Assembly (NCBI GenBank): GCA_003551985.1
Contig: PUOB01000411.1
Span: 1 to 5,711 of the forward strand
DNA length: 5,711 nucleotides
Reading direction: 5' to 3'
Source: Desulfobacteraceae bacterium
Lineage (GTDB): Bacteria; Desulfobacterota; Desulfobacteria; Desulfobacterales; Desulfosalsimonadaceae
Below, piece by piece: positions 1 to 5,343 of this stretch. A program made the translations under genes and the position numbers. Position 1 is the stretch's first letter; every line of letters begins with the position of its first letter. The notes under the pieces were generated by a model, which worked only from the letters and a program-made list of their open reading frames with translations, had not been told where the DNA came from and made no database searches.

Positions 1-944
1 AATCCATGCAGGATTTGTTCAAGATTGCCGTAAAGGTGGCGCAATATGATACGACCGTGCTGATTACGGGCGATAGCGGCACGGGAAAGGAATTGGTTGC
101 AAAGGGGATCCACGAAGGAAGTGTCAGAAGTAAAAAGCAAATAATTCCGGTTAATTGTGCAGGAATACCTCATGAATTACTTGAAAGCGAACTCTTTGGG
201 CATAGAAAGGGCGCATTCACCGGTGCAGACCGCAATTACGGCGGATTGTTCGAGGCAGCGGATGGCGGGACGATTTTTCTGGATGAAATCGGAAACCTCC
301 CCCTTAACTTGCAAGTCAAGTTGCTGCGGGTTTTACAGGAAAGTGAAATCCGTCCGGTTGGCGGTTCCCGTTCACGACTTGTGGACGCCCGCGTGATTGC
401 CGCCACGTCGATGAACCTTGAAGAAGAGATTAAAAACGGAAATTTTCGTGAAGATCTGTATTACCGCTTGAATGTTATGCCGATTCACCTCCCTCCGCTT
501 GTTGAGCGAAGCGAGGACATTCCCCTGTTATGCGTGTTTTTTATGGACCGATACAGCCATAAATTTAAAAAGGGGGTCACTTCGGTCTCCCCTGCAGCCA
601 TGTCCTTGCTCCTTGATTATGACTGGCCGGGTAATGTGAGAGAACTGGAGAACATGATCGAGCGTGCTGTTATTCTATCGGAAGATGAAGAATTACGGCC
701 AGAACATTTTCCCGCTATTCTTGAACGCGCACGCGTTGAATCCGCCGTGGATAATGCCTCCGGAATCGACGATGTTTTTTCCGGGTTTTCCCTGAAAACA
801 GGGAAGGTGAAGATGGAAAAGATACTGATCCAGAAAGCGCTTGAAAAAACAGGGGGGAACAAAACACAGGCTTCCAGGCTGCTTGAAATAAGCCACCCCT
901 CGCTGTTGAGCAAGATAAAGCTTTACGGGATTGGCAAACCGTGA
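1..944 (+). CDS. Sigma-54-dependent transcriptional activator (NtrC-type AAA+ and Fis-type HTH), 5' end outside window
   Basis: This enhancer-binding ATPase remodels sigma-54 RNA polymerase to open promoters. Counting from the first visible Met at base 6, I see Walker A GDSGTGKE (22-29), the sigma-54-contacting loop GAFTGA (69-74), Walker B TIFLDE (89-94), a sensor I segment AATSMNL (132-138), the arginine-finger region [11 protein letters not shown] (147-157) and sensor [12 protein letters not shown] (207-216). A Fis-type helix-turn-helix fills about 270-309 ([14 protein letters not shown] then [10 protein letters not shown]). The reading frame is open to the window edge, and this Met falls inside the usual family motif just before the AAA+ domain, so it is not the true start. 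A receiver or other sensory domain probably lies upstream, but this cannot be seen. All ATPase motifs look intact. The family usually ends at or near the YGI motif; here three extra residues (GKP) follow and the TGA stop comes from the adjacent repeat element. The regulon cannot be inferred. Confidence 0.95.
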   Translation, partial: SMQDLFKIAVKVAQYDTTVLITGDSGTGKELVAKGIHEGSVRSKKQIIPVNCAGIPHELLESELFGHRKGAFTGADRNYGGLFEAADGGTIFLDEIGNLPLNLQVKLLRVLQESEIRPVGGSRSRLVDARVIAATSMNLEEEIKNGNFREDLYYRLNVMPIHLPPLVERSEDIPLLCVFFMDRYSHKFKKGVTSVSPAAMSLLLDYDWPGNVRELENMIERAVILSEDEELRPEHFPAILERARVESAVDNASGIDDVFSGFSLKTGKVKMEKILIQKALEKTGGNKTQASRLLEISHPSLLSKIKLYGIGKP

Positions 945-1104
945 TGGCGTCGTAAAAAGTCCCCTCTACTGCGTTGCAGCCATTTTTCATCCGCCGGGAA
1001 TACGGCATGTATGCCTTCGCGTATGAAAAATTACTGCGCCTTGTATATGGAACGTTTAGCTTAGCCATCCGTTCCTTATCTTGTGACTTTTTACGAGACT
1101 ATCA
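942..1104. mobile_element. MITE-like inverted-repeat element, family 1, copy A
   Basis: This is a non-coding element of about 163 bp. Its left end TGATGGCGTCGTAAAAAGTC (942-961) matches the reverse complement of its right end (1085-1104) at 17 of 20 positions. The interior holds a long imperfect hairpin: TTTTTCATCCGCC pairs with GCGTATGAAAAA around a looser centre near 992-1034. Two further copies (about 1909-2051 and 4704-4869) share most of the interior. No transposase is encoded, so any movement would need a transposase supplied in trans. I find no clear target-site duplication. The element starts exactly on the stop codon of the upstream activator gene. Small ORFs that can be read through it are artefacts. 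Confidence 0.8.
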
Positions 1105-1148
1105 TCGCTTGGTTATGCCCCTTTTTTTATGTTAAAGATGGCAGGAGG

Positions 1149-1436
1149 CTATTCCTGCTTATCGTTGATACGGTCCCTTAATTTGCCTGAACATTTAAAG
1201 GTCACCACTTTTCGGGCTTGGAGAAGCAGGTCGTCACCGGTCGCCGGATTTCTGCCTCGCCGGGTAGACTTTTCCTTTACACAAAATTTTCCGAATCCGG
1301 AAACAAGGACATCATCTCCGTTTTCAAGACTTCTTTTAATGATTTCAAGAAGAGATTCGACGATTTCAACCGATTTCTTCTTGGTAAAACCGAGTTCGTT
1401 CACCTGTTCCACGATTTTATTTTTTGTCAATGCCAT
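1149..1436 (-). CDS. ihfA: Integration host factor alpha-type DNA-bending protein
   Basis: This 95-residue protein belongs to the HU/IHF family of nucleoid proteins, which bind as dimers and bend DNA sharply. The start MALTK, the core VSGFGKF (45-51), the beta-arm tip GRNPATG with its intercalating proline, and the C-terminal run ARKVVTFKCSGKLRDRIN resemble IHF alpha more than HU. The length is normal for the family. The start is supported by a strong AGGAGG four bases before the ATG, read on the minus strand. It lies 49 bp downstream of a small co-oriented ORF and may share its transcript. Its TAG stop sits in the loop of a weak 6-bp hairpin (1141-1158) with no T-run, so no good terminator is seen. 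IHF is a common co-activator at sigma-54 promoters, but adjacency to the activator gene does not prove a functional link. A generic HU-like role is the alternative. Confidence 0.9.
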   Translation of the reverse strand: MALTKNKIVEQVNELGFTKKKSVEIVESLLEIIKRSLENGDDVLVSGFGKFCVKEKSTRRGRNPATGDDLLLQARKVVTFKCSGKLRDRINDKQE

Positions 1437-1485
1437 TATGCCTCCTGCTCGGCGCTTCGAATTTCATGTGGCCTTTAAAAGGGGT

Positions 1486-1671
1486 TCAGTCCCGGGTGTC
1501 TTCAATTGTCTCGTCCGGTTCGCTTTCGGTCCGCCCGCACCGACTCATTGGGAAATGCACCTTTACCGTTTCCATGATGCGATTGATGCGGGATGAGATC
1601 TCGTCGATCTCGTTTTTTAATTGAATATCATCCGGATAATGCGTCTCTTCCGGCTTGCTGGAATGTGACAT
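1486..1671 (-). CDS. Small hydrophilic hypothetical protein upstream of ihfA
   Basis: This is a 61-residue ORF, read in the same direction as ihfA and ending 49 bp before it. I do not recognise it. It is highly charged and has no signal peptide or membrane segment. The middle (LKNEIDEISSRINRIMETVK, about 18-37) has the spacing of hydrophobic residues expected of an amphipathic or coiled-coil helix; the ends are acidic and probably disordered. There is no clear Shine-Dalgarno before the chosen ATG, only a purine-rich AAAGCAAAG, so translation may be weak or start at the internal Met33. A TATTAT box at 1702-1697 could drive this ORF together with ihfA. Its protein-like composition and its place ahead of ihfA favour a real gene, but chance is not excluded. 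Confidence 0.5.
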   Translation of the reverse strand: MSHSSKPEETHYPDDIQLKNEIDEISSRINRIMETVKVHFPMSRCGRTESEPDETIEDTRD

Positions 1672-1696
1672 GGGCTTTGCTTTTAAACCGGTATTG

Positions 1697-1723
1697 ATAA
1701 TACATGCTTGATAGTCTCGTAAA
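1697..1723 (-). promoter_or_regulatory. Possible promoter for the small ORF and ihfA, overlapping a repeat end
   Basis: On the minus strand a TATTAT box (1702-1697) lies about 25 bases before the ATG at 1671. A weak -35-like TTTACG (1723-1718) sits 15 bases upstream of it, inside the terminal repeat of the adjacent MITE-like element. The spacing is short and the -35 is poor, so this is only a candidate. It is the only box-like sequence I found in front of this gene pair. Confidence 0.25.
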
Positions 1724-1862
1724 AAGTCGGTTTCCGACGATTTTGTAAAAAGGCCAAGATCAAGGCTTGCGCGATTTCCGAAGAATTGAGCGTACTTAGC
1801 GTACGTGATATTCTTCGGAAATTGCGCGTAACGCAGATATTGGACTTTTTACGAAGTCGTCA
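1709..1862. mobile_element. MITE-like hairpin element, family 2, copy B
   Basis: This 154-bp non-coding element has ends TGATAGTCTCGTAAAAAGTC (1709-1728) and, inverted, TGACGACTTCGTAAAAAGTC (1862-1843). They share the CGTAAAAAGTC core of family 1, but the interior is unrelated. It is almost entirely palindromic: arms 1736-1786 and 1810-1861 align at roughly 80% identity, with an 18-bp stretch (1769-1786 with 1810-1827) carrying one mismatch. The centre can form a further 6-bp stem (1790-1795 with 1801-1806). A second TIR-like core lies at 1744-1754, so the left end carries two tandem cores. The 8-bp direct repeat CATGCTTG at 1703-1710 and 1861-1868 brackets the unit and is a candidate target-site duplication. 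No protein is encoded. Confidence 0.75.
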
Positions 1863-1908
1863 TGCTTGTTATAGATAAACAAGTGCACCTGTGTCCTGAT
1901 TTTCATAC

Positions 1909-2051
1909 CATCTACTGCGTTGCAGCCATTTTTCATCCGCCAGGCATACGACATGTATGCCTTCGCGTATGGAAAAATTACTGCGCCTTGCATATGGAAC
2001 GTTGAACTTAGCCATCTGTCACTTATCTTGTGACTTTTTACGAAACCATCA
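1909..2051. mobile_element. MITE-like element, family 1, copy C (left end lost)
   Basis: From TCTACTGCG (1911) onward this matches copies A and D closely, including the GGCATAC/GTATGCC inner stem and the right terminal repeat at 2032-2051. The reverse complement of that repeat, TGATGGTTTCGTAAAAAGTC, resembles copy A's left end. The expected left terminal repeat is missing; in its place is unrelated sequence (about 1886-1908). The copy therefore looks truncated or rearranged on the left, next to copy B 46 bp away. The left boundary is approximate. Confidence 0.75.
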
Positions 2052-2092
2052 ATATTTATACCAAATAAACCGAAAGGAATAAAATGTCAAGA

Positions 2093-2101
2093 TGTTATAA
2101 T
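2093..2101 (+). promoter_or_regulatory. Extended -10 promoter candidate
   Basis: TGTTATAAT matches the extended -10 consensus TGnTATAAT exactly. No recognisable -35 is found 16-18 bases upstream, which extended -10 promoters can tolerate. If used, it would give the ligase gene a 5' leader of about 260 nt. The surrounding AT-rich sequence makes a chance match possible. Confidence 0.3.
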
Positions 2102-2154
2102 GATTTTTAATTTTCCGGCAACAATTGAATAAAGAGCGACTAATGCCTGTTCAT

Positions 2155-2168
2155 ATTGATTTATCAAT
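2155..2168. promoter_or_regulatory. Palindrome upstream of the acyl-CoA ligase, possible operator
   Basis: ATTGAT-TT-ATCAAT is a perfect 14-bp palindrome between the two candidate promoters of the ligase gene. Its size and symmetry suit a dimeric regulator, but I cannot match it to a named regulator. In AT-rich DNA it could be chance. The rest of the gene-free stretch 2052-2368 shows only AT-rich sequence and the promoter candidates listed separately. Confidence 0.25.
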
Positions 2169-2270
2169 CATAAGTCAAGATTTAACAGTCCCTTTGCGCC
2201 TTCCGCCCTTTTCCCATAGGTTTGTTTTTTTCAAGCATACCGTTTCTATCAGCAATCAGAAAAATTATGA

Positions 2271-2299
2271 TTGAACTGTGTTCACAAAAAAGATATGCT
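2271..2299 (+). promoter_or_regulatory. Sigma-70-type promoter candidate for the acyl-CoA ligase
   Basis: TTGAAC (2271-2276) and TATGCT (2294-2299) are separated by 17 bases. Transcription would start near 2306, giving a 5' leader of about 63 nt before the ATG at 2369. Both boxes are near-consensus and the spacing is ideal. No sigma-54 (GG-N10-GC) site was noticed in this gap. Confidence 0.4.
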
Positions 2300-2368
2300 T
2301 TTTTATGTATCCTTGAAGAAAAAGACGGTTTTCGTTCAGCCACTAACTAAAAATGAAAAGGGGGAGGC

Positions 2369-4066
2369 ATGAGCCAAGCGCAGTTTTGGAAAAAATCCTG
2401 GGATGAAAAACTTGAAGACCTCGATCCGGCGTCATGGGAAATATCCTATGTGGATGCCATACGCCCGGCCTTTAAAAACTTTCCGGATACGCCGGCCATT
2501 ATTTTCATGGATGTCAAAATTACGTTTTCCGAACTCGACCGCTACTCCAACCGGTTCGCCAATATGCTGATAAAAAACGGCCTCGGCAAAGGCGATGTGG
2601 TCGGCATCAACCTTCCCAACATTCCCGAATACATTATCTCCTGGCTCGGTACCCTCAAAGCCGGCTGCGTCGTCTCGGGCGTGTCCCCCTTGTTGTCAAC
2701 CGATGAGATGCGATACCAGCTTGAAGACTCGGGCGCTCGCGCCCTTGTCACCCTGGATGCCATATTTGCCGGCCGTCTTATCCATATCGCAAACCAACTG
2801 CCCGATCTTAAAGTTGTCTCCACCTGCAGCGTTGGGGGTTTCCTGCCGGTAATCAAAAGAACGCTTGGTAAACTGCTTGGCAAAATTCCCAAGGGCAAGG
2901 TTACGCCCCTTGACGGAAAAACCGTCCAGCCCATCGAAGAGGTCATCAAGACGCGCACGTTTTCCGATTCCCTGCCTGAAGTCATTCTCACCCCGGACGA
3001 TATCGCCTATATCCAGTATACGGGCGGCACCACCGGCCCGCCAAAAGGGGCTTTACTCTCCCATCGCAACGTGGTGGCAGACCTGTTGATCGTGCAGACC
3101 TGGTTGGGTTGGGAACAAGGGAAAGGTGCCGCGCTATCCGGCTTTCCCTTCTTCCACATCGCGGGACTTTTTTTCAACAAGAACTGTGTTTATCTGGGCT
3201 GGACCCAGATCCTGGTCCCGGATCCCCGAAACACGGACCACATATGCGACCAACTTGAAAAATACAAGCCCAATGCCCTGGTCAACGTGCCGTCCTTGTT
3301 CCAGTTGCTGATTGCAAATCCGAAATTCGCCCAATTGGATCATTCAAAATTAGAGGTCTGCGTTTCAGCCGCGTCACCTTTTCCGGAAGAATCCCAGAGG
3401 GCCCTTGAGGCAATCGTCGGCCGGGGAAAATTGACGGAAGCCTATGGTATGACCGAGACCGCCCCCCTGTCCGTCATGAATCCATACCACGGCAAGAAAA
3501 AACTCGGTACCATCGGGCTGCCCCTTTTAAATACGGACGTCAAGCTTGTTGAACCCGGCACCAACCGGGAAGTGGCTGTGGGGGAGCCCGGCGAGATCTG
3601 TGTAAAGGGCCCGCAGGTAATGGTGGGATATTATAACCGGCCCGAGGAAACAACGAAAGCCATTGACGAAGACGGCTATATGCACACCGGGGACGTCGCC
3701 ATATTTGATGAAGAGGGGTATTTGCGTATTGTGGACCGCACCAAGGATATGGTTATCGTCGGCGGTTTCAAGGTCTTTTCAAAGAATGTCGAGGAGGTCT
3801 TGAACGGGCATCGTGCCATTGACATGGTCGCCATTATTGGTGTTGACAACCCGGAGCGCCCCGGATCCGAGTTGGTTCGCGCATACATTACCCTCACGCC
3901 GCATTTTGCTCAGCAAGAGGACAAGGATTCCCTGAAGAAAGAGATAATGGATTTTGCCAAGGAGAAGCTATCGCCCTACGAGGTCCCCAGGGAGATCGTG
4001 TTCCGTGATGAACTTCCGCTTACGGCGGTGGGCAAAATTGACAAGAAACAGTTGCGAAAAGAGTAG
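2369..4066 (+). CDS. FadD-like long-chain fatty-acid--CoA ligase (AMP-forming)
   Basis: This 565-residue adenylate-forming enzyme should activate a fatty or related carboxylic acid to its CoA thioester through an acyl-AMP intermediate, feeding beta-oxidation or lipid synthesis. Visible motifs are the phosphate-binding loop YTGGTTGPPKG (217-227), the adenine-binding motif YGMTE (359-363), HTGD with the ribose-binding Asp (439-442), the hinge DRTKD (456-460) followed by VGGFKVFSKNVEE, and the C-terminal catalytic Lys in TAVGKIDKK (Lys556). The length is close to that of E. coli FadD. No signal peptide or clear TM helix is seen, as expected for a cytosolic or membrane-associated enzyme. The ATG is preceded by a purine run GGGGGAGG one base away; the effective Shine-Dalgarno may be its 5' part. 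It is transcribed alone and converges on the next gene. The chain-length preference cannot be read from sequence. Confidence 0.93.
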   Translation: MSQAQFWKKSWDEKLEDLDPASWEISYVDAIRPAFKNFPDTPAIIFMDVKITFSELDRYSNRFANMLIKNGLGKGDVVGINLPNIPEYIISWLGTLKAGCVVSGVSPLLSTDEMRYQLEDSGARALVTLDAIFAGRLIHIANQLPDLKVVSTCSVGGFLPVIKRTLGKLLGKIPKGKVTPLDGKTVQPIEEVIKTRTFSDSLPEVILTPDDIAYIQYTGGTTGPPKGALLSHRNVVADLLIVQTWLGWEQGKGAALSGFPFFHIAGLFFNKNCVYLGWTQILVPDPRNTDHICDQLEKYKPNALVNVPSLFQLLIANPKFAQLDHSKLEVCVSAASPFPEESQRALEAIVGRGKLTEAYGMTETAPLSVMNPYHGKKKLGTIGLPLLNTDVKLVEPGTNREVAVGEPGEICVKGPQVMVGYYNRPEETTKAIDEDGYMHTGDVAIFDEEGYLRIVDRTKDMVIVGGFKVFSKNVEEVLNGHRAIDMVAIIGVDNPERPGSELVRAYITLTPHFAQQEDKDSLKKEIMDFAKEKLSPYEVPREIVFRDELPLTAVGKIDKKQLRKE

Positions 4067-4080
4067 CCGCCGGCTCTTTT
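4059..4080. terminator. Small bidirectional terminator-like hairpin between convergent genes
   Basis: AGCC (4065-4068) pairs with GGCT (4072-4075) around a 3-base loop. The stem can extend, past a bulged T, through AAGAG (4059-4063) with CTCTT-type sequence (4076-4080). Each strand ends in a short run of Ts after the stem. It overlaps the stop region of both convergent genes, which are only 12 bp apart. The stem is short, so termination may be partial. Confidence 0.4.
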
Positions 4081-4681
4081 ACCGTTCAAAAACCTGATTA
4101 ATTTCTTCTTGGCGAAGGGTTTCACAGCTTTCTTCAATCTGTTTTACAACGGCCGCAGCTTCGCTGCTGGTGTGGACGGTTTCAACCAGGTATTGATTCA
4201 ACGCCTTTTCCGCTTTCATCAAGCGGTTGAGATATTCACGGTATTGGCCGGAAGTGCCGTATACGGTTTTGAGCAGTTCCGGCAGACTGTCCCCGTCCGC
4301 ATTTAAAAGCGCCTTGTAATGCAATTCCATTATCCGGATGACCGTTGTTTGTTTTTGGGCAAGGGTATTTTCGTGCACAGTGGTCAATTCAGCATCCGGG
4401 AAGTAATCCCCGGGCCCGTATGAAATCTCCTGGCCTGAGGAAACATCCTTGTATGCCTTGTCCAGGGCTTTTTTTTTTGCCGCCAGGATGCCTTTTGCAA
4501 AGGACTTCACACCCTCTTTGTACTGGTTGATTTTATGGGCATGATGGATGAACAAAATCGGTATGAGAATCATCCATACCGAAACCTCCGGTTTCTTGAC
4601 GACCCTGGCGGCCAAGGCATAAGCGAACTGTTCTTCGTGCGCGTAAATGATTTCATATTTTTGATCAAGGTCTATTGGCAT
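4079..4681 (-). CDS. Uncharacterised 200-residue protein with one N-terminal membrane segment
   Basis: I do not recognise this protein family. It starts with a short hydrophilic stretch (1-32), followed by one hydrophobic segment VSVWMILIPILFIHHA (about 33-48) and a long, charged, probably helical domain to the end. There is no lipobox or cleavable signal peptide, so a single-pass membrane anchor with a mostly cytoplasmic helical domain is plausible. The start is well supported: AAAGGAGC lies about 7 bases before the ATG. Codons 68-71 contain an uninterrupted run of ten A residues (4478-4469), a potential slippage site; loss of one A would lead to a stop about 30 codons on. The gene converges on the acyl-CoA ligase, and a MITE-like element ends 22 bp before its start. 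That element leaves room for the ribosome site but not a promoter, so transcription must begin in or beyond it. No function is assigned. Confidence 0.8.
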   Translation of the reverse strand: MPIDLDQKYEIIYAHEEQFAYALAARVVKKPEVSVWMILIPILFIHHAHKINQYKEGVKSFAKGILAAKKKALDKAYKDVSSGQEISYGPGDYFPDAELTTVHENTLAQKQTTVIRIMELHYKALLNADGDSLPELLKTVYGTSGQYREYLNRLMKAEKALNQYLVETVHTSSEAAAVVKQIEESCETLRQEEINQVFER

Positions 4682-4703
4682 GGAAATGCTCCTTTTGCAG
4701 TTT

Positions 4704-4869
4704 TGATGGCGTCGTTAAAAGTCCCATCTACTCTGCGTTGCAGCAATTTTTCATCCGCCAGGCATACGACTTGTATGCCTTCGCGTATGAAAAATCACTG
4801 CGCCTTGTATATGGAACTTTTAACTTAGCCATCTGTTCTTTATCTTGTGACTTTTTATGTTGCATTTCA
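4704..4869. mobile_element. MITE-like element, family 1, copy D
   Basis: The left end TGATGGCGTCGTTAAAAGTC (4704-4723) differs from that of copy A by one base, and the interior matches copies A and C, including the GGCATAC/GTATGCC-type stem. There is a 2-base insertion (ACTCTGCG versus ACTGCG). The right end begins GACTTTTTA (4849-4857) but then decays (TGTTGCATTTCA), so the terminal repeat is damaged and the boundary is approximate. It lies directly upstream of the ribosome-binding site of the minus-strand unknown gene. No coding content is expected; ORFs across it are artefacts. Confidence 0.78.
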
Positions 4870-4871
4870 TT

Positions 4872-4896
4872 GATGCGCTTCCTTCGTCAGCGCATC
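4872..4896. repeat. 8-bp perfect inverted repeat
   Basis: GATGCGCT (4872-4879) and AGCGCATC (4889-4896) flank a 9-base spacer. There is no T-run on either side, so a standard intrinsic terminator is unlikely. It sits between the decayed right end of copy D and the relic reading frame, and overlaps the relic's stop codon. Confidence 0.4.
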
Positions 4897-5012
4897 CTAT
4901 GACCCTGCTTCTGCCACGCCATCACAAGATGCTCGTTGTCGTAATCGTAATCGGTTTTTTCAAACGCTTTTATTATGAAAACCCGTAAAAAGTGCTTATT
5001 GCGGGTGCCAAG
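4887..5012 (-). pseudogene. Possible C-terminal relic of a lost gene
   Basis: On the minus strand a 41-codon open stretch runs from after an in-frame TGA to a TGA at 4887-4889. Its last 25 or so residues (including EKTDYDYDNEHLV and MAWQKQGHRMR) look like genuine protein rather than random translation: charged, with mixed aromatic residues and sensible codons. There is no start codon or ribosome site at its beginning, so it is not an intact gene. It may be the tail of a gene whose front was deleted or frameshifted. I do not recognise the family, and chance is a fair alternative. Apart from this, the promoter, the terminator and the inverted repeats, I see nothing firm in 4870-5343. Confidence 0.25.
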
Positions 5013-5023
5013 TCAAAAAAACA

Positions 5024-5089
5024 GCGCCGCGCAGGGTGACTTTATACAAGTTCCCTGCGTGACAATTACATTGTATCGGTTTGACGGCG
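5024..5089. repeat. Nested inverted repeats in gene-free region
   Basis: CGCAGGG (5030-5036) pairs with CCCTGCG (5053-5059) across a 16-base spacer, and an outer pair GCGCC (5024-5028) with GGCGC (5085-5089) could enclose it. Nearby, CGTAAAAAGT (4984-4993) equals the MITE core minus its last base, so this may be decayed element sequence. A structured RNA is possible, but there is no supporting promoter or terminator close by. Confidence 0.3.
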
Positions 5090-5210
5090 CAAGGATTTTG
5101 TGCGATAAGCAAACCCATTCCGGCAATACACGGCCGTATACCGGTGTTATTTTTGGGGGAGAGACATCGGGTATAAAGGGAAGCGCGGGAAAAAGAAAAT
5201 AAAAGTTTCA

Positions 5211-5239
5211 TTGACAAATGCCGTTTTGCCTCGTATTGT
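5211..5239 (+). promoter_or_regulatory. Sigma-70-type promoter upstream of the DEAD-box helicase
   Basis: A consensus -35 TTGACA (5211-5216) is followed after 17 bases by TATTGT (5234-5239), which keeps the key T-A...T positions. TATAGAAT just downstream is more -10-like but is too far from this -35. Transcription would start near 5246, about 100 bases before the helicase ATG. Confidence 0.55.
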
Positions 5240-5245
5240 ATAGAA

Positions 5246-5319
5246 TAATAAGTTTCCAGGACAATTAACGAACATTTACCGAACATCGTAAGCCCCGGAA
5301 TGATTCCGGGGCTTTTTTT
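5246..5319 (+). ncRNA. Putative short terminated leader RNA or small RNA before the helicase
   Basis: The promoter at 5211-5239 and the strong terminator at 5291-5319 define a transcript of about 70 nt with no evident ORF. It carries CGAACAT twice (5269-5275 and 5280-5286), 11 bases apart. A TTTCCAGG near its 5' end (5253-5260) could pair imperfectly with the 5' arm of the terminator and weaken it. It may be an attenuator leader for the helicase or a free small RNA. Start and function are inferred. Confidence 0.4.
5291..5319 (+). terminator. Strong rho-independent terminator
   Basis: AGCCCCGGAA (5291-5300) pairs perfectly with TTCCGGGGCT (5304-5313) around a 3-base loop TGA, followed directly by a run of Ts to 5319. 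It is a textbook intrinsic terminator on the plus strand. No intact plus-strand gene ends upstream, so it most likely ends the short leader that starts near 5246. Confidence 0.9.
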
Positions 5320-5343
5320 GTGCCCATCTATAAAAGAGGTTTT

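Noticed and set aside
715..1068. 117-codon minus-strand ORF spanning the activator 3' end and copy A
   Set aside because: Its first half is translated repeat hairpin and the rest is the antisense of a clear HTH/AAA+ gene; similar peptides arise from copies C and D, so it is a repeat artefact.
1141..1158. GCAGGA/TCCTGC hairpin at the end of ihfA as a terminator
   Set aside because: Only a 6-bp stem and no T-run on the minus strand; not enough to call a terminator.
1129..1596. 155-codon plus-strand ORF opposite ihfA
   Set aside because: Antisense shadow of ihfA, whose family identity and ribosome site are clear.
1796..1993. 65-codon minus-strand ORF across elements B and C
   Set aside because: It consists of the same repeat-derived peptide as the ORF over copy A, with no ribosome site.
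942..2051. CRISPR array
   Set aside because: The repeats are long, few, widely and unevenly spaced, and show terminal inverted repeats rather than short direct repeats with spacers.
2084..2110. Eight-codon leader peptide (MSRCYNDF) with an AAAGGA upstream
   Set aside because: Too short to judge, overlaps the extended -10 candidate, and no attenuator structure follows it.
4675..4902. 75-codon plus-strand ORF over copy D
   Set aside because: Almost entirely repeat sequence; begins inside the start of the opposing real gene.
4975..5202. 75-codon plus-strand ORF in the gene-free stretch
   Set aside because: No ribosome-binding site, unusual composition, and overlaps inverted repeats and the opposite-strand relic.
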